This document shows positions 1 to 6,449 of a stretch of DNA of 9,358 nt, in pieces. The stretch comes from Parvularculaceae bacterium UBA4496 (GTDB lineage Bacteria > Pseudomonadota > Alphaproteobacteria > Caulobacterales > Parvularculaceae). Location: contig DGNI01000098.1 of assembly GCA_002388885.1 (NCBI GenBank), positions 1 to 9,358 of the forward strand, read 5' to 3'. Position numbers and translations under genes: made by a program. Under the pieces are notes generated by a model. The model had not been told where the DNA came from. It made no database searches and saw only the letters and a list, made by a program, of their open reading frames with translations. Within the stretch, counting starts at the first letter, position 1. The number at the start of each line of letters is the position of its first letter.

Positions 1-6
1 AGAACA

Positions 7-1356
7 ATGACGACTACAGCGCAAAATACCGAACAGCATCATGAAAATGTCGGCGAACGACATGGTCTGTCCTTGCCGATTGAGCTTGAAGAAGGTGCGC
101 CGCCGTTTCTCGCCCATGCGGCCATGGCGATTATCAGCGGACTCATCATTCTTCTGCTTGTCTGGGCGAATATCGCCAATGTTCGCGAGTTATCGGTCGC
201 TATAGGTGAAGTCGCACCGTTCGGTTCTACGCGCGAAGCGGCGCACCTTGAAGGCGGCATCGTAGACGAAGTGCTGGTCGCGCCCGGCGACGTGGTGGCG
301 GAAGGGCAGCCGCTGGTTCGGTTGCGGACGGAAAATGCAGGCGGCGAGTTTGATCGTTACGAGGCGCGGCGGGCAAACCTTGAATTGCGTTCGGAGCGTC
401 TTTCTGCACAGGCGTCGTCACGCGAACCTAATTTCAAGGACTATATCGATGAATGGCCGACAATGGTCGCCGAACAGATTACCGTGCACACGGCGATTAT
501 CGAGCAGCACCGGGCGGTAATGGCGACCTTTTCGGAACGTGAAGCATCGGCAAAGTCAGAAGTAAGCAAAGCAGAAGCTGAGCTGAGGGCTGAAAAAGAC
601 CTGCTCGATCTCGCGCAGCAGCAACTGGCGATCCAGGAAGAGCTGATCGAAAAGGGCTTTACTTCGAAGCAGTCCTACTTGCAGGCTAAAGCAGCCGTCG
701 CTTCGGCGCGTTCAAAAGCGGCGGGCGCGCAGTCACGTCTTGAACAGGCCCGGCAATCTTTGTCCGGCGCGAGGGCCGACCGCGAGGGCGCGGAAGCAGA
801 ATTTCAAACCCGCATCGCCGAAGAACGCTCAACAGTGATTGCAGAGCTTGCAGAGCTTGAAGAACCGATCGCTTCGCTCAAAGACCGCTCCGAGCGTTTG
901 ACGGTTCGCGCGCCGATCGCCGGCGTTATCAATGATGTCCTTGTAAACGGACGGGGTGATGTGGTTCGTCCCGGCGGAGTTGTCGCCGAGATTACGCCAA
1001 CAGGCGCCGAGCTGATGGCTGAAGTCAGGGTCAATCCCAAAGATATCGGGCATATTGCTGTCGGGCTTGAGACCGATGTCAGCGTGACGACGTTCGACCC
1101 GAACCGTTATGGCAAGATCGAAGGCCGGGTGGCGCATGTGTCTGCCGATACTTTCACCGATGAGCGCACGGGCGACGCCTACTATGTCGCCTACATTGCA
1201 CTTTCACAGCAGGAAATAGGAATCGGTGCGCGGGCGCGCAAGCTAACGCCGGGCATGCAGGTGCGCGCCGAAATCGTCACGCAGTCACGCACGCTGATGC
1301 AATATATTCTGAAGCCGGTTTCCCGCTCGCTCGATCAGGCGTTCACGGAGCGGTAG
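7..1356 (+). CDS. HlyD-family type I secretion periplasmic adaptor (membrane fusion protein)
   Basis: Inner-membrane-anchored adaptor that bridges an ABC transporter and a TolC-type outer-membrane channel in type I secretion. Seen in the 449 residues: a cytoplasmic N-terminus; one membrane segment at about 38-57 (MAIISGLIILLLVWANI); a lipoyl-like half-motif at 79-106 (HLEGGIVDEVLVAPGDVVAEG); a long Ala/Glu/Arg-rich alpha-helical hairpin at about 112-297 with its turn near KGFTSKQSYLQAK (216-228); the returning lipoyl half LTVRAPIAGVI (298-308); then a beta-barrel and the family's characteristic end PGMQVRAEIVTQ...YILKPVSRSLDQAF (415-446). Length and domain order match the PrtE/HlyD family (TIGR01843-like). 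Only six bases precede the ATG, so no ribosome binding site can be judged and the true start could lie further upstream. The ABC ATPase/permease normally encoded just upstream is outside the window. Substrate unknown. Confidence 0.93.
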   Translation: MTTTAQNTEQHHENVGERHGLSLPIELEEGAPPFLAHAAMAIISGLIILLLVWANIANVRELSVAIGEVAPFGSTREAAHLEGGIVDEVLVAPGDVVAEGQPLVRLRTENAGGEFDRYEARRANLELRSERLSAQASSREPNFKDYIDEWPTMVAEQITVHTAIIEQHRAVMATFSEREASAKSEVSKAEAELRAEKDLLDLAQQQLAIQEELIEKGFTSKQSYLQAKAAVASARSKAAGAQSRLEQARQSLSGARADREGAEAEFQTRIAEERSTVIAELAELEEPIASLKDRSERLTVRAPIAGVINDVLVNGRGDVVRPGGVVAEITPTGAELMAEVRVNPKDIGHIAVGLETDVSVTTFDPNRYGKIEGRVAHVSADTFTDERTGDAYYVAYIALSQQEIGIGARARKLTPGMQVRAEIVTQSRTLMQYILKPVSRSLDQAFTER

Positions 1357-1359
1357 GGG

Positions 1360-2115
1360 TCAGTCGCGTCCCAGCACGGGCGCGCAAGATGCATTGACGA
1401 TGTAAGGGTACCAGCCGAAGGCTTTTACCCGGCGTCCGTAATATTTGATCGTGCAGTCGTTGAGTTCGCTGACCATGGCGCCGGCGATCTCGGCCGGATC
1501 GTAAGGCTCAAACCGCGTGGTCCAGTATTTGATATCGAGAATAACGTTATCTCTCAAACGATAGTAGGTTGTGTTGTCGCCGCCGTCGCAGCCGTCAATA
1601 TCGCGGCACCCCATGACCTGAAAGACGGATCTATCAGCGTTGATGAGTTCGGCGCGGCCTAGATATAGCGTATCCTCTTTCATTGTCGCCAGCATGCCTG
1701 CGTCGTAGATTGTGCGCGAGACGAACGGAATAATGTGACGAACAAGCGCGTACGGCGCCGCAACAGTGATGAACGCCAACGCCAATACGGTAAAGCCCGC
1801 TTTCTGGCGCGAAAGCGTGCGTTCGTCCCCTGATCGTTTGTACGCGAATGTTTTGAAACTCCACCGGTAAAAACTGATGATGCGCTTTGTAAATGGAGAC
1901 AAGAATCGCGTCACGGGTTTCAGCCAGCCGTTCCACACCATATCGGCGCCTGCCGTCAGTTTTGACCAAAAAGAAATCAGGGCGCTGATACCGGCTATAT
2001 GTGATGCGGACTTTTTTGAGTTCTTTTCCGGGTTGCGCGGTTCGAAACCTTCCGTGTGCTGCGCTTTCTTTAACGCTGCAAGGGCGTCGTTAAGCGATTT
2101 ATCCTTCTCGCTCAT
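1360..2115 (-). CDS. single-pass membrane protein with four-cysteine C-terminal domain, unknown function
   Basis: I do not recognise this 251-residue protein with confidence. The N-terminus is basic and hydrophilic (1-40). An amphipathic, Trp-rich stretch follows at about 41-92 (SFW, MVWNGW, FYRW), which could lie on the membrane. One clear transmembrane segment lies at about 106-131 (AGFTVLALAFITVAAPYALV). The positive-inside rule places the C-terminal ~120 residues in the periplasm. That domain holds all four cysteines (C170, C176, C221, C244), compatible with two disulfides, and ends with CTIKYYGRRVKAFGWYPYIV (221-240). That pattern loosely recalls the YGWR...FPN end of DUF1523 proteins; this is recollection, not a search. 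The start codon overlaps the stop of the AAA+ gene (ATGA, 2112-2115), and AGGG lies 7 nt before the ATG inside that gene, so translational coupling is likely. It is the last gene of the operon. Confidence 0.85.
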   Translation of the reverse strand: MSEKDKSLNDALAALKKAQHTEGFEPRNPEKNSKKSASHIAGISALISFWSKLTAGADMVWNGWLKPVTRFLSPFTKRIISFYRWSFKTFAYKRSGDERTLSRQKAGFTVLALAFITVAAPYALVRHIIPFVSRTIYDAGMLATMKEDTLYLGRAELINADRSVFQVMGCRDIDGCDGGDNTTYYRLRDNVILDIKYWTTRFEPYDPAEIAGAMVSELNDCTIKYYGRRVKAFGWYPYIVNASCAPVLGRD

Positions 2116-4319
2116 TCCGCCGCCCTAGCTTGCGGCGCAGAAGGTTCATAATCCCAGGAAAAGCTGTCGTTTTCAGGATTGAACGCCGCCTTGATCACCC
2201 CGCCGCCGGTCTCGCCTGAATGCGCCAGAACAATCTTGGCCGCCTGATTGATAAGGTTGTTTTGGACGAATTTTTGCACCTGCCGCGCGCCTTCTTCCTG
2301 CAGGTATTTGCGAGCAACAATTTCAGCGATATCCCTGTCAGGCAGTTCTATTTGTATCGCTTTTTTCTGTTTCATGAGGTTGTCGTTTTTCTTGCCGATA
2401 AGCCGTTTGACAATGCGCTCAATGTCGCTGGTCTTGAGCGCCTTGAAAAGGAGGAATGCATCGACCCTGTTGATCAGTTCTTGCGGGAAGATCTTCCTTA
2501 TTTCCGTCTTGATATCCTCGCTTGAATTTTCCGATGTCCGCGCCTCGTCAAAGCTCAACTTCTGGGCGAGGTTCGTTGTCATGATGAACAGCGTGTTCTT
2601 GAAATCGACCGTGCCGAGTTCATCGCTAAGGCGGCCCTTGTCCAAAAGCTGCAACAGGATTTTGAAAACGTCCGGGTGCGCTTTTTCGACTTCGTCAAGC
2701 AGGATCACCTGATAGGGCCGGCGCCGGACAGCATTCGTCAACATGCCGCCTTCGCCATAGCCGACATAACCAGGCGGCGCGCCGATCAGGCGCGCGACGG
2801 TATGTTTTTCCATGAATTCGGACATGTCGAACACGGTGAGCGCGTCAGCGTCGTCGAACAAATCTTCGGCGAGGCATTCGGCCGAATAAGTCTTGCCGAC
2901 GCCGGACGAGCCGACGGCGATGAAAGAACCGATTGGCGCTTCAGGATTGTTCAGTCCCGCTTTCGCTGTAAGCACCGCATCGGCGATTGTGGCGACCGCA
3001 TCGTCCTGCCCGAAGATTTTCTCTTTCAGACGGCTTTCCAGGCCCAGCGCCCGCGTCGCTTCATCGGCGTTCAGATCTTTAGTGGGAATGCCGGACATCT
3101 CGCTGAAAAGATCGCGGATATCGGCGACCGTAAGTTCGAGCTCTTCATTATGACGGCTGCGGACGGCGCGCGCCTTTTTATCCGCCTCTTCTAGCAGTCT
3201 CGTGGTTTCACGCAAATATTTTTCAATCTCCTTGATTTCGGAGGTTTTATGCGCGGCGAGGTCGCGGTCGGTCGCATCGCGGCCATGAGCCTCAGCGAAT
3301 GATGCGCGCAGTTTTTCTTCCTCTTTGGAAAGTTCGAGGTTCAATTCTTCAATGCCGCGCTCATGCTTGCGCTTTTCGAGATAGGCTTGACCCAGTGCGT
3401 GCGTGCGCTCTTCCCAAACCTTCCTGATATCGTTGATCCTGCCTTGAACGGCGTCCCGTTTTTTCGCGTCACTTTCTCCGACCGCTGCAAGATCTGCCTC
3501 AAGCGAGTCGAGTTCCGGCGGGCGCGCCTGCCGTCGCGAGACAAACTGGCTGGCGATACGGTCGCGCACGCGCAGGGCGCGGGCCGGCTGATGACGCATA
3601 TAGATCGAAAGATTCGGATATTGCATCGTCAAGTTGACGATCTCGCGGTTGGCGTCATCGCTGATCGCAAGGTTATCGAAATGCCGTTCGATAGACGCTT
3701 TGCTTTGCGCCATGATTTGCTGAATTTCATCCCTTGCGGGCGGTTTTTTTTCAAGAACGCTGAAGAGTTCAGCGATATCGGAATGGCAGTTCAGAATTTC
3801 ACCGAGTTTATTCTTACCAGGCTCGTCACGCACCATGAGAATGCAGTGAAAGGCGCGCTTTTTCAGTTCACGCACCAGAATGGAAATCAGTCCCTGGCAC
3901 TGATTATCTTCGATTCCCTTAAGCAGGTCATTGCCGTCTTCGACGACGAGTACATGGTCGCCAGGTTTGTCGAGTTCCGTAAAAACAAGCTTGATGCTTT
4001 GTTCTATTTTCTGCGGATCGTTGCTGTCGAAGAGCGTATTGGTGTCGAGGAGCAAGAACCGCCGATCAACCATGTGAAGGGGCAGGCGCTTTTCATCAGG
4101 CCTGAGCGTTCCTTCTATGGTTTTCTTCTTTTTCTGGATGATGCCGTAGAGATTCGCCGTCTTCCCGACGCCCGAACGGCCCGCATAGATAAGGTTTGAG
4201 TACTGGTTCTGACCAAGAATGCTCGATATCTTTTCAATATCGCCTTCGCCGACGAAATGAAAATCCGGCTCTATGATTGCGAGATAGTCTTCAAGGTCGA
4301 ATAGAAGCTTGTTTTCCAT
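2112..4319 (-). CDS. ClpB-like AAA+ ATPase lacking the N-domain, with degenerate first AAA domain
   Basis: 735 residues, shorter than typical ClpB (about 860). Domain order: AAA-1 (about 20-260), long charged coiled-coil middle region (about 265-395), AAA-2 (about 400-715). AAA-2 is canonical ClpB/Hsp100: Walker A GSSGVGKT (470-477), pore loop GYVG with Y518, Walker B ILLDE (539-543), sensor-1 N583, arginine finger in LINRVD (R618), sensor-2 GAR (677-679). The linker motif SGIP (409-412) matches ClpB's TGIP. AAA-1 keeps Walker A GRSGVGKT (47-54), but its Walker B reads VLVVED (E127-D128) instead of DE. The KYRG pore loop is replaced by FDSNDPQK (97-104), and LERRF has no counterpart (IAELF, 182-186). 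There is no Clp-N domain before AAA-1, and no ClpP-binding IGF-type loop was noticed. Inferred role: ATP-driven protein remodelling by AAA-2, with AAA-1 mostly structural. It is the middle gene of the minus operon, 40 nt after the coiled-coil gene. Confidence 0.92.
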   Translation of the reverse strand: MENKLLFDLEDYLAIIEPDFHFVGEGDIEKISSILGQNQYSNLIYAGRSGVGKTANLYGIIQKKKKTIEGTLRPDEKRLPLHMVDRRFLLLDTNTLFDSNDPQKIEQSIKLVFTELDKPGDHVLVVEDGNDLLKGIEDNQCQGLISILVRELKKRAFHCILMVRDEPGKNKLGEILNCHSDIAELFSVLEKKPPARDEIQQIMAQSKASIERHFDNLAISDDANREIVNLTMQYPNLSIYMRHQPARALRVRDRIASQFVSRRQARPPELDSLEADLAAVGESDAKKRDAVQGRINDIRKVWEERTHALGQAYLEKRKHERGIEELNLELSKEEEKLRASFAEAHGRDATDRDLAAHKTSEIKEIEKYLRETTRLLEEADKKARAVRSRHNEELELTVADIRDLFSEMSGIPTKDLNADEATRALGLESRLKEKIFGQDDAVATIADAVLTAKAGLNNPEAPIGSFIAVGSSGVGKTYSAECLAEDLFDDADALTVFDMSEFMEKHTVARLIGAPPGYVGYGEGGMLTNAVRRRPYQVILLDEVEKAHPDVFKILLQLLDKGRLSDELGTVDFKNTLFIMTTNLAQKLSFDEARTSENSSEDIKTEIRKIFPQELINRVDAFLLFKALKTSDIERIVKRLIGKKNDNLMKQKKAIQIELPDRDIAEIVARKYLQEEGARQVQKFVQNNLINQAAKIVLAHSGETGGGVIKAAFNPENDSFSWDYEPSAPQARAAE

Positions 4320-4359
4320 CTTTGCCTGTCAGTCAGGAATATCAGGCCCGCCGGTAAAA

Positions 4360-6060
4360 TTACTCGTCCTCTGAGGCGTAAAGCTTTTTGTTTACTGTCG
4401 CCTCAATGGCAAGGGCTTCTTCGTTGGCGCGGGCAAGGTTTTCGGATTGCTCGATCAGCCTGTCGATCAGCGCTTTTCTTTCCTCGGCGATTTCGAGAAC
4501 AACGTCATTTTTGACGTCTATGGAGTCCGCCATCTCCTTGAGCGTTGCATTGAGATCCCTGATCGAGGCGTTCTTCGCCATCCGGCCCATTAGCGCGCGT
4601 TCCATCTCCTTGGCGAGTTCGCCGAGCGCAGCTTCTGATTCTTTGGTGTACTGGCCCTTGGTAATGACGGACTGTACGAAAGTCGCAAGGCCCTCGACGC
4701 GCATCAGCGTGTTGTTGCCGCTCACGGCGGCGCTGCCGACCGCCAGCATCTGTTGTTCGATGGCGTCGGCGAGGCCTTCCTCCATCTGGTCCTTGAAGTT
4801 CGTCAGGCTCGATTCAATCTTTCCGAGTTCGCCGGAAACGGCGGCTGTCGACTGAATTGTCTTGTCGATGGCTGAGACATGCTGATTCAGCGCGCGCCTT
4901 TTCTTTTCCCGCGTCAAGGCGTCCAGGCCGCTGGCGTCCGTTTCACCTTCGAACGCTTTCAGCATTTGCGCATTCAACCCTTGCGCATTGCGCTGCGCGT
5001 CGAGCATCACGGCGACATTTTCCTTAGTGTTGTGGGTGAGCGTGTGCACGCCGGTCACGCGCTGCAACAGCGATTCCAGTTGGTCGCGGACCCCGGTGAG
5101 GGTTTCTTCGGTGTTGTCGATATAGCTTAGCGTAATATCAGAAAGCGCCTTTACGCGCTCAATGAATTCTTCATTTCCGATATCGAGAATTTCAAGAATC
5201 TTTTCATTGATGCGCCAGTCGTCCGTATCGACGAATGCCTGATAGGCTCCAGCTTTTTCAGCAAGGTCGGTCTGGCCATCAACAAGCGCGGCCTTTTTCT
5301 TCTCTATAGTAGCTTCTTTTTCCGTCCGCGCTTCGCGCCGTCGAGTGAGAAGCTTTTTCTTTTCGCCCTTGAAAAAGAGAAAGGCGTCCTTCTCGTCCGT
5401 TTCTATGGCGCGCGCCAGCGCTTTTACTTCTGCGTTCAGCCCGCCGATGTCGCTGTTAAGTTGTTCAACCGTGCCAGTTGCTTCGTTGAGAGCCTTTTCG
5501 AGAGCGTTTTTTTCAACCTCCTTGTCGCGCGCCGCCAGCATGGCGTCAATCAAACCTTGCGGACCGCCTTTTTCCTCGATCAGCTTGTCGATGAGTTCTA
5601 GCTTGGCCTTAAGGTCTGCACGATCGCCAACAAGAGAATGATATTCTTCGAAGACGTCCTTAATGCCGGTTCTTAGATGCGACAGAGGGTTATCGCGAAC
5701 GAGTTCAATGCTTTCCTTGTTGTGTTGTGTAAAGTCAGCAAGCAAGGCGGCGACGATGGCGCGGTTTTCATTGAGACGCTCAACGTTACCTTCAAGATCG
5801 TTTTCATCGAAGCTCAATAGCGCCGTCAGTTTTTCAATCTTCTGCTGCGGATCGAGACTGGCGTCAGTGAGAATTTTGAACGCTTCGGAATTTTCTATGT
5901 CGCCCAACGTTGTTGTCGCTTCTTCGAGTGATCCGCTGAGGCTTGTCCTGCGCGACCTGTCCGTGCGGCGATCGGTTTTCTCCGCCGTCTCATTCTGGGC
6001 TTGCCTTAAGCGCGCCCGGACGGCTTCAAACCGGTCGGTGAGATTTTCGTCTGACGCCAT
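4360..6060 (-). CDS. large soluble coiled-coil protein, unknown family
   Basis: Not recognised. 566 residues, very rich in Glu, Lys, Ala, Leu and Asp, with no cysteine, a single tryptophan (W282), and no signal peptide or membrane segment, so probably cytoplasmic. The N-terminal ~45 residues are charged and low in complexity (TDRRTDRSRRTS, 29-40), likely disordered. Heptad-like helical stretches cover about 70-120, 145-275, 295-365, 380-435 and 470-560. A basic patch KGEKKKLLTRRREARTEK lies at 231-248 after FLFF (227-230), and a Gly/Ser/Ala-rich break at 439-450 (LAVGSAAVSGNN). The architecture suggests a rod-like scaffold or an AAA+ adaptor or substrate. Distant kinship to TelA-type helical proteins is conceivable but not demonstrated. 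Start: ATG at 6058-6060, preceded 7 nt upstream by AAAGGGA, a good ribosome binding site. It is first in the three-gene operon, followed after 40 nt by the ClpB-like gene. Confidence 0.87.
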   Translation of the reverse strand: MASDENLTDRFEAVRARLRQAQNETAEKTDRRTDRSRRTSLSGSLEEATTTLGDIENSEAFKILTDASLDPQQKIEKLTALLSFDENDLEGNVERLNENRAIVAALLADFTQHNKESIELVRDNPLSHLRTGIKDVFEEYHSLVGDRADLKAKLELIDKLIEEKGGPQGLIDAMLAARDKEVEKNALEKALNEATGTVEQLNSDIGGLNAEVKALARAIETDEKDAFLFFKGEKKKLLTRRREARTEKEATIEKKKAALVDGQTDLAEKAGAYQAFVDTDDWRINEKILEILDIGNEEFIERVKALSDITLSYIDNTEETLTGVRDQLESLLQRVTGVHTLTHNTKENVAVMLDAQRNAQGLNAQMLKAFEGETDASGLDALTREKKRRALNQHVSAIDKTIQSTAAVSGELGKIESSLTNFKDQMEEGLADAIEQQMLAVGSAAVSGNNTLMRVEGLATFVQSVITKGQYTKESEAALGELAKEMERALMGRMAKNASIRDLNATLKEMADSIDVKNDVVLEIAEERKALIDRLIEQSENLARANEEALAIEATVNKKLYASEDE

Positions 6061-6067
6061 GAGAAAG

Positions 6068-6074
6068 TCCCTTT
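6068..6074 (-). promoter_or_regulatory. ribosome binding site of the coiled-coil gene
   Basis: On the minus strand this reads AAAGGGA, ending 7 nt before the ATG at 6058-6060. It supports that start codon as the first of the operon. I found no convincing -35/-10 pair for the operon. A TTGAAA at about 6127-6132 (minus strand) has no matching -10 at normal spacing. Confidence 0.6.
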
Positions 6075-6358
6075 GTCCTAGTTTCTCAATCTATAGCGGT
6101 AAGGCCAATCGTGTTTTTCTGCAATCTTTCAAAACCCTTGCTCACACTTCCGACATGAGCGCACCGGCAATCCGTGCGTTCGCTTTTGATGCGCAACATT
6201 AGCCTAAAATTTTATGGGGAACAGGTGAAAATCCGCCCAACATCCCGCTGTATGCAAAAATATATGATGCCGCCGTCGCCTGATTTCAAGTATTTCGCAA
6301 TCTGACCAAAAATCCATCTTCAAGCACTAGCGTATAAAACCAGCGATGATCCCATGAC

Positions 6359-6389
6359 CCGGATGAGTTTAGTCAAATTGTCGATCCGG
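6359..6389. repeat. inverted repeat CCGGAT...ATCCGG next to the candidate promoter
   Basis: Two perfect 6-bp arms (6359-6364 and 6384-6389) are separated by 19 bp. The right arm lies immediately after the proposed -35 box TTGTCG, a typical place for a regulator to bind. A 6-bp match over this distance can occur by chance, and no regulator gene is nearby, so an operator role is speculative. Confidence 0.25.
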
Positions 6390-6406
6390 TGTTCATTTGG
6401 TTTTAT
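6378..6406 (+). promoter_or_regulatory. candidate sigma70-type promoter for the DUF1800-DUF1501 genes
   Basis: A -35-like TTGTCG (6378-6383, four of six matches to TTGACA) is followed, after 17 nt, by a -10-like TTTTAT (6401-6406, four of six matches to TATAAT). Transcription would begin around 6413, leaving a leader of roughly 35 nt before the ATG at 6450. Matches are moderate and other arrangements are possible. Confidence 0.25.
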
Positions 6407-6435
6407 GGGGTGAGGTTGTCACTGGCTCTCGCAAT

Positions 6436-6441
6436 AGGGAG
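6436..6441 (+). promoter_or_regulatory. ribosome binding site of the DUF1800 gene
   Basis: AGGGAG ends 8 nt before the ATG at 6450-6452, a normal spacing. It supports that start, which also gives a correctly sized lipoprotein signal peptide. Confidence 0.6.
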
Positions 6442-6449
6442 CAGGGTGG

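Larger units (their letters stand above)
6061..6449. other. 389-bp divergent intergenic region
   Basis: This is the only non-coding stretch above 300 bases. It separates the minus-strand operon from the plus-strand DUF1800 gene, so it should carry promoters for both. It is visibly more AT-rich than its flanks. Contents I can see: a perfect 10-bp palindrome TAAAATTTTA (6205-6214); two exact copies of TTTTATGGGG (6210-6219 and 6401-6410); an inverted repeat CCGGAT/ATCCGG (6359-6364 and 6384-6389); a candidate promoter at 6378-6406; and the ribosome binding sites at both ends. I saw no open frame with coding character and no tRNA or clear structured RNA. Confidence 0.7.

Noticed and set aside
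1366..1383. Hairpin GCG-T-CCC / GGG-CGC just after the adaptor stop, as a terminator
   Set aside because: The stem is only six pairs with a bulged T, no T-run follows on either strand, and it lies within the end of the minus-strand coding sequence.
3363..4199. 278-codon plus-strand open frame opposite the ClpB-like gene (also shorter ones at 2220-2525, 2248-2712 and 2676-3194)
   Set aside because: These lie fully antisense to a gene with unmistakable AAA+ motifs. Their translations show no recognisable domain and look like codon-bias shadows.
2112..4319. ClpV of a type VI secretion system
   Set aside because: ClpV has an N-domain and sits with sheath genes (TssB/TssC). Neither is present here, and the flanking genes are unrelated to type VI secretion.
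6061..6087. GAGAAA / TTTCTC inverted repeat enclosing the ribosome binding site of the coiled-coil gene
   Set aside because: The arms are only 6 bp, A/T-rich and 15 nt apart, too weak to propose translational control.
5663..6202. 179-codon plus-strand open frame running from the coiled-coil gene into the intergenic region
   Set aside because: Most of it is antisense to the coiled-coil gene. The Ser/Arg-rich translation is typical of a reverse-frame shadow, and it has no family features.
6333..6338. TATAAA as a -10 box for the DUF1800 gene
   Set aside because: No acceptable -35 hexamer lies at 16-18 nt upstream, and it would leave a leader of about 100 nt.
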